The notes beneath the pieces were generated by a model. The model was given only the letters and a program-made list of their open reading frames with translations, was not told where the DNA came from and made no database searches. A stretch of DNA of 64,000 bases from Serratia proteamaculans (GTDB lineage Bacteria > Pseudomonadota > Gammaproteobacteria > Enterobacterales > Enterobacteriaceae). Position 1 is the stretch's first letter. Every line of letters begins with the position of its first letter. The stretch spans positions 310,001 through 374,000 of the forward strand of contig NZ_SWDE01000004.1 of NCBI RefSeq assembly GCF_013337185.1, written 5' to 3'. Shown one piece after another: positions 53,411 to 62,814 of this stretch. A program made the translations under genes and the position numbers.

Positions 53411-55987
53411 ATGCTTTCACCGGCAGGGAAGTTATTTCGTCTTCAGGTCCTGGGACTCTGTGTAGCACTTTCGCTGGGCAACCCAGTTGCGTTGGTTTAC
53501 GCCGCCGCCGAAATCCAGTTCAACACGGATGTATTAGATATTAATGATCGTAAGAATATCGATCTGAGCCAGTTTACGCGTAGCGGCTACATTATGCCGG
53601 GCGTCTATACCATGGTGGTACACGTCAATAAAAACGATCTGCCGGAGCAGACGGTGACTTTTTTAGCCCCGCCCGAGGATCCTAAAGGCAGCGAAGCCTG
53701 CCTGTCGCCGGCATTGGTCAAGCAATTAGGGTTCAAAGAAAAACTGCAAAATTCCCTGAGCTGGACACATGACGGCCAGTGCCTTGATTTGCAGCATCTG
53801 GCAGGAATGGAAGCGCGTGGCGATCTAAGCACTTCATCCCTGTATCTCAATATTCCTCAGGCCTACCTCGAATACAGCTCAGAAAGCTGGGACCCCCCAT
53901 CACGGTGGGACGAAGGTATTCCGGGTTTGCTGTTCGATTACAACGTCAACGCCCAAACGCAAAAGAATCTGAAAGGGGGCGGCAGCAGCTACAACCTGAG
54001 CGGGAATGGTACCAGTGGCGCCAATCTGGGGGCCTGGCGCCTGCGTGCTGACTGGCAAGCCAATCTCAACCACCAGACGGGTTCTAATCAGCCGACCGAT
54101 AAACAGTTCGATTGGAGCCGCTATTACGCCTACCGGGCTATCCCGGCACTGCGCTCCCGGTTGACGATGGGCGAAGATTATTTGAATTCCGATATCTTCG
54201 ACAGCCTGCGTTTCTCCGGCGCCAGTTTGCGCTCGGATGACAGCATGCTGCCGCCTAACCTGCGCGGCTATGCGCCTGAAGTGAGCGGTGTGGCAAAAAC
54301 CAACGCCAAGGTGGTGGTGAGTCAGCAGGGGCGAGTGTTGTATGAAACCCAGGTTGCTGCCGGGCCATTCCGCATTCAGGACATTAACGATGCGGTGTCT
54401 GGCGAACTGGATGTGCGTGTTGAAGAGCAGGATGGCAGCGTGCAGGAGTTCAAGATGAACACCGCCAGCATTCCTTATCTGACGCGTCCAGGCACCGTTC
54501 GCTACAAGCTGGCTGCGGGCAAACCGTCTGAATGGGGCCACCATCTGCGCGGGCCATTGTTTGGTACCGGGGAGTTTTCATGGGGCATCAGCAATGGCTG
54601 GTCACTGTATGGCGGGGCCATCAGCGGCGGGGACTACAACGCACTGTCGGTGGGGTTGGGGCGTGATCTGTTGGCGCTGGGCGCATTGTCGTTCGATGCC
54701 ACGCAGTCACGCGCAAAATTGCCGGAAGACGGCGTACTGACCGGCGGTTCCTACCGTTTGAGTTATTCGAAAAACTTTGACGACTATGACAGCCAGGTCA
54801 CCTTCGCGGGCTATCGCTTCTCCCAGGAAGATTTTATGAGCATGGGGGAATATCTCGATTCGCGTTATGAAGGCGGACGCAGCGGAAAAAGCAAGGAGAT
54901 GTACACCATCACCTTCAACAAACAGTTCCGTGAACTGGGGTTGAGCACCTATCTCAACTACAGCCACCAAACCTACTGGGACCGTGCGGCCAACGATCGC
55001 TACAACCTGATGGTATCGCGTTATTTCGATATCGGCACTTTCAAGAATGTCAGCGCGTCGCTGTCTGCTTATCGCAACCGCTACAACGAACGTAACGACG
55101 ACGGGATGTACCTGTCCTTGTCGATCCCCTGGGGCAACACGGGGACGCTTAGCTACAACATGACGGTCAATCGTGATGATAACGCGCATCGCGTGGGTTA
55201 CTACGACCGGATTGATGAACACAACAACTATCAGATCAGTGCGGGTGCCGCTCGCAGCGGAGCGACAACCAGTGGCTATTACAGCCATGAGGGCGATATG
55301 GCCCAGATTAACGCCAACGCCAGCTACCAGTCGGGCCGTTACAGCGCCATTGGGTTGGGGGCACAAGGTGGGGTGACGTTGGCACAGGAAGGCGTGGTGT
55401 TGCACCGGATAAATACACCGGGCGGAACCCGATTAATGCTGGATACCGACGGCGTTGCCGATGTGCCGGTACGGGGTTACGGCAGTACGGTGCTGACCAA
55501 TCGCTATGGCAAGGCGGTGGTGACTGATGTGAACAGCTACTACCGCAACAAGGCCAGCATCGATCTCAACCGCCTTGGGGATAACGTTGAAGCGACCCGA
55601 TCGGTGGTGCAAGCGACCTTGACTGAAGGAGCCATTGGTTATCGCAAGTTTGATGTGATTTCCGGTGAGAAAGCGATGGCCATCATCAAACTGGCCGATG
55701 GCAGTGAACCGCCATTTGGCGCGACGGTGATGAACCGACGCAAGCAGGACACGGGGATCGTCAATGATGGCGGCAGTGTCTACCTGTCGGGCATTAATCC
55801 GGGGGAAGTGATGACGGTGCATTGGAATAGCGGCCCGCAGTGCGAGATCCAGCTACCGACATTGCTGCCTGATGAGGTGCTGATGAACACGCTGTTGCTG
55901 CCTTGTCATCCTTTGGGAACCAGTAAACCGGCTTTGCCTTCGCCACCTGAAGGAATCAAGGCTGCGCAGGTTACGCCTGTTACCTGA
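53411..55987 (+). CDS. Fimbrial outer-membrane usher
   Basis: The 858-residue usher (FimD/PapC family) assembles and exports the subunits. It has a signal peptide, then the N-terminal chaperone-binding domain (EIQFNTDVLDINDRKNIDLS, SGYIMPGVYTMVVHVNKNDL). The barrel with plug contains PNLRGYAPEVSGVAKTNAKV. The C-terminal domains contain FGATVMNRRKQDTGIVNDGG and the cysteine pair in GPQCEIQLP and LLLPCHPLG. Length is usual (830-880). It is followed by the chaperone gene after about 80 bases. Confidence 0.95.
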   Translation: MLSPAGKLFRLQVLGLCVALSLGNPVALVYAAAEIQFNTDVLDINDRKNIDLSQFTRSGYIMPGVYTMVVHVNKNDLPEQTVTFLAPPEDPKGSEACLSPALVKQLGFKEKLQNSLSWTHDGQCLDLQHLAGMEARGDLSTSSLYLNIPQAYLEYSSESWDPPSRWDEGIPGLLFDYNVNAQTQKNLKGGGSSYNLSGNGTSGANLGAWRLRADWQANLNHQTGSNQPTDKQFDWSRYYAYRAIPALRSRLTMGEDYLNSDIFDSLRFSGASLRSDDSMLPPNLRGYAPEVSGVAKTNAKVVVSQQGRVLYETQVAAGPFRIQDINDAVSGELDVRVEEQDGSVQEFKMNTASIPYLTRPGTVRYKLAAGKPSEWGHHLRGPLFGTGEFSWGISNGWSLYGGAISGGDYNALSVGLGRDLLALGALSFDATQSRAKLPEDGVLTGGSYRLSYSKNFDDYDSQVTFAGYRFSQEDFMSMGEYLDSRYEGGRSGKSKEMYTITFNKQFRELGLSTYLNYSHQTYWDRAANDRYNLMVSRYFDIGTFKNVSASLSAYRNRYNERNDDGMYLSLSIPWGNTGTLSYNMTVNRDDNAHRVGYYDRIDEHNNYQISAGAARSGATTSGYYSHEGDMAQINANASYQSGRYSAIGLGAQGGVTLAQEGVVLHRINTPGGTRLMLDTDGVADVPVRGYGSTVLTNRYGKAVVTDVNSYYRNKASIDLNRLGDNVEATRSVVQATLTEGAIGYRKFDVISGEKAMAIIKLADGSEPPFGATVMNRRKQDTGIVNDGGSVYLSGINPGEVMTVHWNSGPQCEIQLPTLLPDEVLMNTLLLPCHPLGTSKPALPSPPEGIKAAQVTPVT

Positions 55988-56069
55988 CCACACTCAGGGT
56001 GAGGCCTGCCTCACCGTTTAACCGCCGGTCAGCCAGCTGCACTGGGGCTGGCTGATAATTGCGAAGAAA

Positions 56070-56840
56070 ATGATGAATCAGACTATGACCAAACAAAAAA
56101 TCTCACTTTTTGGCACGTTCGCCACCGTTGCAGTTCTGTCAGCCGGCACGGTTGTCATGCCCGCTGATGCGGCCATTGCCCTGGATCGCACTCGTGTGAT
56201 CTTTGACGGTGACCTTAAGACCATGAGCCTCAACATCAGCAACCAGAACAAGCAATTGCCTTATCTGGCACAGGGTTGGATTGAGGATGAGCAGGGGAAC
56301 AAGATCCAAAGTCCGTTCACCGTGCTGCCACCGGTACAGCGGCTGGAACCCGGTAAACCGAGCCAGGTGAAAATTCAGGCGTTGCCTGCCGCGCGCCAAC
56401 TGCCGCAGGACCGGGAAACGCTTTATTACTTCAACCTGCGTGAAATTCCGCCGCGTAGCGATAAGCCAAACACCTTGCAGATAGCGCTACAGACACGCAT
56501 CAAGATGTTTTATCGGCCGGGGTCAATAGCGCCGCAAAAAAATGCGGCTCCCTGGCAGGAAAAACTGACATTGACCCGGCAGGGTGACAAGTACGCGGTG
56601 AATAACCCGACGCCTTATTACGTCACGATTGTTGAGGCCAATGCTCGTAAGGAAGGAAAGGGGATCGCTGCTTTTGAACCCATGATGGTGGCGCCGAAAG
56701 CCAGTGCTTCCTTGAACCTGACTACCGCGGCGTTGGGGGAAAGCCCGGTGCTGACTTACATCAACGATTACGGCGGCCGGCCGCAACTGACGTTCCGCTG
56801 CACCGGTAGCACCTGTCAGGTTGTGCCCGCCAAAAAGTAA
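56070..56840 (+). CDS. Periplasmic fimbrial chaperone
   Basis: The 256-residue PapD-type chaperone has a signal peptide (FGTFATVAVLSAGTVVMPAD) and two Ig-like domains. Domain 1 has IALDRTRVIFDGDLKTMSLN and YYFNLREIPPRSDKPNTLQI, the edge-strand signature with the exposed hydrophobics that donate the strand. Domain 2 runs from about residue 155 and ends with a disulphide-like pair (FRCTGSTCQVV). It would cap all subunits of this locus, including those transcribed divergently. Confidence 0.94.
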   Translation: MMNQTMTKQKISLFGTFATVAVLSAGTVVMPADAAIALDRTRVIFDGDLKTMSLNISNQNKQLPYLAQGWIEDEQGNKIQSPFTVLPPVQRLEPGKPSQVKIQALPAARQLPQDRETLYYFNLREIPPRSDKPNTLQIALQTRIKMFYRPGSIAPQKNAAPWQEKLTLTRQGDKYAVNNPTPYYVTIVEANARKEGKGIAAFEPMMVAPKASASLNLTTAALGESPVLTYINDYGGRPQLTFRCTGSTCQVVPAKK

Positions 56841-56872
56841 CCGGTATCAAACACAGCGGAGTGAAATAAACC

Positions 56873-57529
56873 ATGCAAGGAAAGAGCCCAGTGTTGTCAG
56901 GAAAGGCCTATGACCGCTACCAACGCCGCACTATTGGCCTGACGGTACTCGCCGCGCTGATGCTCCCGCTGACGGCGGGGATGATTTTAATGCTGATGCC
57001 ACAGGCGCGTGCGGTGGATAACTGGGACGTGGAAGGGGCCAATGGCACTTTGCATGTCTACGGATCGCTGACCGAGAGCGCCTGCAGTTTGGAGATGGCT
57101 ACCGCTCGGCAGGAGGTGTGGCTCGGTGAAAGCGGAACGGCGCAGTTTCAGCATCCTGGCGATCACGGCACGCCGGTGGCGTTTGAACTGAGATTGAAAG
57201 ATTGCCTGCGAGCACCGGCGAGCAACCGGGATGCCTGGACCGGCGCTTTAGCCTGGAGCAGCAGTCAGCCTGCGGTGTCGTTGGCCTTTATGGCGCCCGC
57301 CGACAGTAACTTACCGGGCCTGATCAAGGTGTCGGGCGTAACGGGATTAGGGTTGCAGTTGGCGGATGCTTCCGGGTTGCCGGTACGGCTTGGCGCTCGT
57401 AATAAACCCGTCCTGCTGACGCCGGGACAAAACACCCTGACGTACACAGTGACGCCAGTACGCACCCCGGCAACGCTGGGGGCGGGGGCTTATCGCGCGG
57501 TGATCGATTTTCGCCTGTATTACGACTAA
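56873..57529 (+). CDS. Minor fimbrial subunit
   Basis: The 218-residue protein has a long N-terminal leader with a hydrophobic segment (LTVLAALMLPLTAGMILMLM) and cleavage after ARA. The pilin domain shows LHVYGSLTESACSLEMATAR, FELRLKDCLRAPASNR and the C-terminal GAYRAVIDFRLYYD. It begins 33 bases after the chaperone stop. The role within the fibre (adaptor or anchor) is not clear. Confidence 0.84.
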   Translation: MQGKSPVLSGKAYDRYQRRTIGLTVLAALMLPLTAGMILMLMPQARAVDNWDVEGANGTLHVYGSLTESACSLEMATARQEVWLGESGTAQFQHPGDHGTPVAFELRLKDCLRAPASNRDAWTGALAWSSSQPAVSLAFMAPADSNLPGLIKVSGVTGLGLQLADASGLPVRLGARNKPVLLTPGQNTLTYTVTPVRTPATLGAGAYRAVIDFRLYYD

Positions 57530-57589
57530 AACGTTTGAAAACTGTGTGGCTTAAGGGCAAGCGCAACACCGAAAAAAGGGAGTGTCATC

Positions 57590-58144
57590 ATGGGCGTGAG
57601 AGAAAGGTACTGGTGCAGGGCCGTCAGGTTGAGCATTGCAGGAGCGATGTTGGCAGGGGTTATCGGCCAACCGGCGGCGGCAGAAGAAAATATGCGTTTT
57701 CACGGCACCCTGGTGGCGGAGCCCTGCGTGATCCCGCCGGGTGAAGAGGAAATACAGCTCGATTTCGGCACCATTGTCGACAAATACCTGTACCTGAATA
57801 CCCGCACCCATAGCCAGCCTTTTGCCCTGCATCTGGCCGAGTGCGATCTCAGCCTGGGTAATACGGTTTCGATCACCTTTAGCGGCACGGAAAACACCAA
57901 GCTGCCCGGCCTGTTGGCACTGGACGGCGGCAGTAGTGCATCGGGGGTGGGGATCGGACTGGAAACCCAGGAGGGCAAAGCGTTGCCGCTCAACAGCGCC
58001 AGTGAAAAATTCCGGCTGTCGGCGGGGAGCAACATGATCAACCTGCAGGCCTATGTAAAGGGAGAGCCTGAGGCGATCCAAAACAAATCAATCGGGCGTG
58101 GGACATTCAGTGCGGTAACTACGTTTACCCTGGAATACGAGTAG
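57590..58144 (+). CDS. Minor fimbrial subunit
   Basis: A 184-residue pilin-type protein with signal peptide (LSIAGAMLAGVIGQPAAA). The pilin domain has MRFHGTLVAEPCVIPPGEEE, HLAECDLSLGNTVSI with the second Cys, and the C-terminal GTFSAVTTFTLEYE. AAAAGGGAG precedes the start region. Like the gene before it, it is a second-tier subunit; a tip adaptor is a reasonable guess. Confidence 0.85.
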   Translation: MGVRERYWCRAVRLSIAGAMLAGVIGQPAAAEENMRFHGTLVAEPCVIPPGEEEIQLDFGTIVDKYLYLNTRTHSQPFALHLAECDLSLGNTVSITFSGTENTKLPGLLALDGGSSASGVGIGLETQEGKALPLNSASEKFRLSAGSNMINLQAYVKGEPEAIQNKSIGRGTFSAVTTFTLEYE

Positions 58145-58186
58145 CGATACCTGCGGGTTTTTATTTGCTTTTAGGGTGCGGTTGAC

Positions 58187-59914
58187 GTGTTGCGAAGAAA
58201 TAAAGGATTAGTCGCCTGTTTCATCGGCTTGCCACTAGTGTCGTGGTGTTACTTCCCCAATATGGGCGGCGTTGGGTTGAGCCTGCCTTTTAATCCGCTG
58301 GTTTATGCCGTCATGGCCGTGATGGTGCTGTTGATTTGGTGTGGCAAGCCACGTTGTCGCGCTCTCGTTTTCACGCCGACGGCCGGGTATTTAACCCTCG
58401 GCGTGGTTTTGTTATCTGTGCCGCTGGCCTATGGCCCCGAAGCGGGGTTTTCCTCTGCGGCATGGCGTGTTACGGGTCTGCTGGCCGGTTGGATTTTTTA
58501 TTGCAGCGGGTTGCAGGTGAGCCTGCCTTTTCGTCTGCGCCAACGGGTGCTGATGCTGCTGTTGGTCACCATTGCCGGTCAGGCTGTTATCGCAGTCTTA
58601 CAGCTGTTTTTGCCGGCCTGGAACTGGGTGCCGCTTCGAGGGGCCAGGGTTTACGGCATCTTTCAGCAACCCAACGTGTTAGGCAGTTTTATCGCCACCG
58701 GGCTGGCTTTGACCCTGATGCAATGGGTATTGCCGGGCTATGCCCTGGTGGCTTCACACCGGGAGGCCGTCCGCCGCATCGCTCTTTCCCTGCTGTTGGT
58801 GCTGTTCTCTGCCGTGCTGGTCTGGATACAGTCCCGCGCTGCCTGGCTGGGGACTTTGTTGGCCGTACTGGGATTTTGGATGTGTTTCCGCCATCACTTT
58901 GCCCAGGGATTACTGACAGCCACTTTGTTGATAGTGCTGGGCGCGGCATTGGGCGGGGTTGTCATGCTGTGGCCGGATAGCGCAGGCGGCGTGCGTTATA
59001 TCTCCCACGAAATGTCGAATCAGGCGCGCCTGGCGATGCTGCAGGACACGCTGAAGATGATCGCTGCGCATCCGTTCTCCGGCTGGGGATACGGTAGTTT
59101 TGAATACGCTTTTCAGCACTTCCGTATCGAACAGGTGCCACCCACGCAGGTGCTGGAAATTGCGCGCCATCCGCACAATGAGGTCTTGTACTGGTGGGTG
59201 GAAGGTGGACTGGTTGCGCTGATGGGCATGGGTTTGCTGATCCTGAGCGGTGGGCGGCTGCTCTTACGGGCGATTGGGCATGATCGCCGTGCTTTTGCGG
59301 CCGGAGCCGGTAACGCCGGTGAGCCCACCGCGCTATGCCTGGCTCTGCTGCCAATGTTGGTACATACCCAGCTGGAATACCCTTTCTATCTGTCGGCCAT
59401 GCACTGGATGGTCTTTTTGGTGCTGTTGGCGATGGCCGACCGTCTTTCTTGCCGGAAAGTGGGCGTCGTTATTCTTCCTGTAAGGGGAAGATTACTACTG
59501 CGCTGTGGCATTGGGGGGCTGTGCATGGCGGCGGTTGTGATGATGGTGGCAATTTTCCGCGGAGGCCTTTCGCTGACGCAGGTAGAGCGTAATGGGCTGC
59601 GCGATATACAGAGCCTGGACTCGATGTCCCCGCTTGCGCGATGGGGGCTGCAGGACAGGGTCGATTTTGATTTACAGACGCATCGCTTACTGGCCTACAA
59701 CACCCGGCGAGATGACAGTGAACTTTCGCGCTATGCCCTATGGGCTCGCCATTACCTGACGACGCGAGTTGACGCCAATGTGTACGCCAGTTTGATTGCC
59801 ATATTGCGTTATCAGCAGCAAACGGCAGAGGCCGAAAAATATGGTTTTGACGCTGCGTTGTTGTTTCCCGCCGACCCGCGTTTTCGCCGGTCAACGGCAA
59901 CCACGGGCGAGTAG
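58187..59914 (+). CDS. PglL/Wzy-type O-oligosaccharyltransferase-like membrane protein in the fimbrial operon
   Basis: The 575-residue protein has about 12 membrane helices and the family landmarks of the Wzy/WaaL/PglL superfamily. These are GARVYGIFQQPNVLGSFIAT with the QPN motif, AVLVWIQSRAAWLGTLLAVL, HPFSGWGYGSFEYAF and the large periplasmic loop motif ARHPHNEVLYWWVEGGLVAL with HxHN. The C-terminal ~110 residues form a soluble helical domain, as in PglL ligases that transfer glycans to proteins. I read it as a protein (pilin) glycosylation ligase; an O-antigen polymerase or ligase is the alternative, but no sugar genes are near. It lies 42 bases after a subunit gene on the same strand. Start is GTG with AGGGTG upstream. 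Confidence 0.82.
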   Translation: MLRRNKGLVACFIGLPLVSWCYFPNMGGVGLSLPFNPLVYAVMAVMVLLIWCGKPRCRALVFTPTAGYLTLGVVLLSVPLAYGPEAGFSSAAWRVTGLLAGWIFYCSGLQVSLPFRLRQRVLMLLLVTIAGQAVIAVLQLFLPAWNWVPLRGARVYGIFQQPNVLGSFIATGLALTLMQWVLPGYALVASHREAVRRIALSLLLVLFSAVLVWIQSRAAWLGTLLAVLGFWMCFRHHFAQGLLTATLLIVLGAALGGVVMLWPDSAGGVRYISHEMSNQARLAMLQDTLKMIAAHPFSGWGYGSFEYAFQHFRIEQVPPTQVLEIARHPHNEVLYWWVEGGLVALMGMGLLILSGGRLLLRAIGHDRRAFAAGAGNAGEPTALCLALLPMLVHTQLEYPFYLSAMHWMVFLVLLAMADRLSCRKVGVVILPVRGRLLLRCGIGGLCMAAVVMMVAIFRGGLSLTQVERNGLRDIQSLDSMSPLARWGLQDRVDFDLQTHRLLAYNTRRDDSELSRYALWARHYLTTRVDANVYASLIAILRYQQQTAEAEKYGFDAALLFPADPRFRRSTATTGE

Positions 59915-59972
59915 TCACGGCTGGCTATGGCCGTGCTGGACAGAAATACATCTAAAAAAGGAAGCCGGAAAG

Positions 59973-60395
59973 ATGATGGTGAAGCATATAAATCTTAGTG
60001 TCCGAGTGGGGATCTTGTGTCTGCTGGTGATGGGGGCCGCAGGGTGCCAAAACCCGAAGTCGACTAAACCCTTGGCCGCCGGAAAAACCAGTGCCGCCAA
60101 GGAGATATCGGAGGAAACCTTACGCAAACAGCGTGAGGCTGAGCGGCTACAGCAGTGCCAGGAACAACTGGGCGCATTGCGTAATATCAATGCCAAACAG
60201 TTTCAACAGTATAAGCAGGCTTTCGACAGTTTGATGAGCGGGGCTTCGCAGTACGCCGGGGTGCGAACCAAAGTTAATGGCGATACCCAGGAGACCGTGG
60301 ATGCGCTGTATCGCTATAAAGTTAATTTCCTGTGCGCCGGAGTGAATCAGGCGGTACTGACGGGCCTGGCGGAACGCGGGGAGCTGGTTAAATGA
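59973..60395 (+). CDS. Small lipoprotein of the fimbrial operon, unknown function
   Basis: I start at ATG 59973 (MMVKHINLSVRVGILCLLVM); AAGGAAG and GGAAAG lie just upstream. A lipobox-like MGAAGC at about residue 25 predicts a lipoprotein. The mature part is a charged helix (ETLRKQREAERLQQCQEQLG) followed by a compact segment (YKVNFLCAGVNQAVLTGLAE); 140 residues in all. I do not recognise the family. Its stop overlaps the start of the FKBP-type gene (ATGA), which ties the two functions together. Confidence 0.75.
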   Translation: MMVKHINLSVRVGILCLLVMGAAGCQNPKSTKPLAAGKTSAAKEISEETLRKQREAERLQQCQEQLGALRNINAKQFQQYKQAFDSLMSGASQYAGVRTKVNGDTQETVDALYRYKVNFLCAGVNQAVLTGLAERGELVK

Positions 60396-61705
60396 TGCGG
60401 GTGTCCCGGCTGGCTTTTTTGGGGCTTGCGGCACTGATGGTCGTGGGTAAGGCACAGGCAGAGGAGGGCGTGCCCGCGCTGCTGCAATTTGCCGAACAAT
60501 ACCAGCGTCAGAATGTTAAGCCGGAGACGCCAGCGAGCGATAAAGCGCGCAACGACGAGAAAGCGGCTGCACCGAAAAAGAAAGATAACAGTCCCCGCCA
60601 GACAGCAAAGCAGGCAGAACCCTCGAAAGCCGGGGCTTCGACGGCCTTTACGCTTCGCCGGTCGCTGGTGGAAAGTGAGCAACAGCTGACCCGCCAACGG
60701 GCAGAGCTGGATGCGTTGCGCCAGGAAATTACCGCGTTGCGTGCCGAGAAACCGCCCGTTAGTGCTTCACCGGTGCCACCCGATCTGTCGCTGTTGCAGC
60801 AGTCCTTGGCGGGGCTGAGTCAGGCCTGGCGTGGTTCGCCGGATGCGCAACGAACGGCTTCTTTACTGCAGCAAGCCCAACAGGATACGCAGCAGGCCAA
60901 AGAGGCGCAGGCTCTGGCCGAGAGCCAATTAGCCAGCCTGACGGCGAAATTGTCCGCGACAGAACAAGCGAATCAGGAGTATGGGCAGAAGCTGGCGGGG
61001 CAGCAGAAGCAGCTGGTGCAAGCGCAGAGCGAGGCAACGGAATTACGCAAACGCCAGCAGTGGGAAGTCACGGCTGAACAGTTAAAGGATGAAAAGACTC
61101 GGTTGTCCTATGCGGCAGGCAGTGCGCTGGGGCGGGATATTGATGGGTTAATGGCTGAACGCCAGAGCTGGGGCGTGCCGGTAGACCGCAATAGTCTGCT
61201 GGCTGGCGTAGTGGATGCGGTTGCCGGTCATTTATTGTTGCCCCCGGCTGAGCTGACCAGGCTGATGGAAAAGGCAGATAGTGCCGCTGGCGCCGCGCGA
61301 GAAAAACGGGTCAAAGCGCAGGTGCAACAAGATCAGGATTATCTTGCCCGTTTCAGTAAACAAAAGGGCGTAAAACAATCGGCGATGGGCTTCTGGTACC
61401 GGGTGGATTACGCCGGCGATCACGAGTTGGCCAAGGATGCGGTGATTGATGTGGTGGTCAAGGAGAGGCTGACCGATGGCACCGTCATCCAGGATATGGA
61501 ACTCAGCGGAAAAGTCCTTTCGCAACAGCTCGCCGCGTATCCGCCTTTATTCCGGGAAGCAATTGGTCATCTTCGCAATCACGGTTCATTGACCATGGTG
61601 GTGCCACCGGAATTTGCCTATGGCGAGGCGGGCTATCCGCCAAAAGTACCGCCGAATGCCACCATGGTTTACGAATTGCGTATCGACAATAGCCAGACAC
61701 CCTAA
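60392..61705 (+). CDS. Periplasmic FKBP-type protein with coiled coil, altered active site
   Basis: The 437-residue protein has a signal peptide (LAFLGLAALMVVGKAQA), a Lys/Pro-rich linker and a coiled coil (about residues 85-230; LVESEQQLTRQRAELDALRQ). An FkpA/Mip-like dimerisation part follows (LSYAAGSALGRDIDGLMAER), then an FKBP domain from about residue 330. The FKBP core keeps VVPPEFAYGEAGYPPKVPPN and ATMVYELRI. Where active FKBPs have DGTxFDSS it reads DGTVIQDM, so the Phe-Asp of the active site is lost. It may act as a chaperone rather than a proline isomerase, probably on the fimbrial subunits of the same operon. Confidence 0.83.
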   Translation: MMRVSRLAFLGLAALMVVGKAQAEEGVPALLQFAEQYQRQNVKPETPASDKARNDEKAAAPKKKDNSPRQTAKQAEPSKAGASTAFTLRRSLVESEQQLTRQRAELDALRQEITALRAEKPPVSASPVPPDLSLLQQSLAGLSQAWRGSPDAQRTASLLQQAQQDTQQAKEAQALAESQLASLTAKLSATEQANQEYGQKLAGQQKQLVQAQSEATELRKRQQWEVTAEQLKDEKTRLSYAAGSALGRDIDGLMAERQSWGVPVDRNSLLAGVVDAVAGHLLLPPAELTRLMEKADSAAGAAREKRVKAQVQQDQDYLARFSKQKGVKQSAMGFWYRVDYAGDHELAKDAVIDVVVKERLTDGTVIQDMELSGKVLSQQLAAYPPLFREAIGHLRNHGSLTMVVPPEFAYGEAGYPPKVPPNATMVYELRIDNSQTP

Positions 61706-61752
61706 GGGGGAATACGGCAGTGGTTTGGCTTAATAAAGGCAGGAGAGCCGAC

Positions 61753-62361
61753 ATGAGTTCCATAATGACAATAGCCTTATCCGATAAGAACACTTTTTTC
61801 ATCAAGGGATTACAGGATGTTTTAGTACAGCACTTCAATTCGTGCGGTGTGTTGGTGCGTATCGTGGATATTGATCAGGCCAGTGAGGCAGATTTGGTTT
61901 TTCGCTATTTCTCCCCCGGCAATTTGAGCTGTTTTTGTCAATATGAGTTACCGTCAACGGGGCGGAAACCCCTGTATTTCGCATTGCGCCAACCGGATAA
62001 GCGACGCTCTGGGGCCGTCAGTGTCAAATGCGTGCTTGAGTCTGGGGTGATCCATCACGATATGCCGGTTTCATCGGTATTACAGGTGGTTATCGCCGGG
62101 TTGGAGCGTCAGCGATTATGGCCATTGGACAGCCGTAGCCATAAACGTTCTTGCGCCTGTCAAAGGATCCTGACGCTGCGAGAACAAGAAATCATGAGAT
62201 GCATGAAGTGGGAGTTGGGCGTTACACAAATTGCCCATATGCTGGAGATCAGCGTGAAAACGGTCAGTAACCACAAGATGAGCGTAATGCGGAAAATGGG
62301 TTTTCGCCGCAATGCGGAACTCTATGGCTGGCTGCGTCGCAGCACCCGAGCTCAGCTCTAA
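61753..62361 (+). CDS. LuxR-type regulator with degenerate receiver (RcsA/YjjQ-like)
   Basis: I start at ATG 61753 (MSSIMTIALSDKNTFFIKGL), preceded by AGGAGA at 7 bases; the GTG at 61720 lacks a site. The 202 residues comprise a receiver-like N-terminal domain without a recognisable phospho-acceptor context and a LuxR/NarL helix-turn-helix (TLREQEIMRCMKWELGVTQI, ISVKTVSNHKMSVMRKMGFR). This build is that of RcsA, BglJ and YjjQ, which pair with RcsB. It is the last gene of the fimbrial operon, 47 bases after the FKBP gene, and could provide feedback or fimbria-motility cross-control; that is inferred. Confidence 0.82.
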   Translation: MSSIMTIALSDKNTFFIKGLQDVLVQHFNSCGVLVRIVDIDQASEADLVFRYFSPGNLSCFCQYELPSTGRKPLYFALRQPDKRRSGAVSVKCVLESGVIHHDMPVSSVLQVVIAGLERQRLWPLDSRSHKRSCACQRILTLREQEIMRCMKWELGVTQIAHMLEISVKTVSNHKMSVMRKMGFRRNAELYGWLRRSTRAQL

Positions 62362-62814
62362 TCATTGGGTGTCGATGTTCAATGATTGCCGGTCTTGCTC
62401 CGTACGTGGATACCATAAAAGCGAAATAGCCCGGTGATGTGCTCACTGGGCTGTTATGAGGATATATTTCTGGCTCGAAAGGTTGAGGTGCTCCGTTACC
62501 GGATGTACCGGTCATTACCGAGCGTAAGTCCGGAGTCGAATGACCATAAGGCCATAATGTGAGTTGCGTATGGAGCTAAGTGGTTAATTATATTTCTGTT
62601 TACACTAATATCTGCAACAGCACAGCGAAGGGAATAATGTTGGCGAACACTATGGCCCAACCACTCTAGGTCATGTATTTCCAATGGGTAAACTGTGCCA
62701 ACCCAATTGGGTCAAACCTATGTAGGCTGAGATGATTACCCTGGCCAGCACGGAGTGCGTAGTTGGCCAGCGATGAGATTTTCTTTCTGATTACCCTATC
62801 TAATGCGAAGTAAT
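62362..62814. other. Intergenic region between the fimbrial operon and the tetR-FUSC unit
   Basis: In 453 bases I see no gene. An imperfect 10-bp hairpin at 62428-62452 (AGCCCGGTGA/TCACTGGGCT) about 65 bases after the LuxR stop may end the fimbrial message, although no T-run follows. The rest separates two converging units. Confidence 0.55.
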
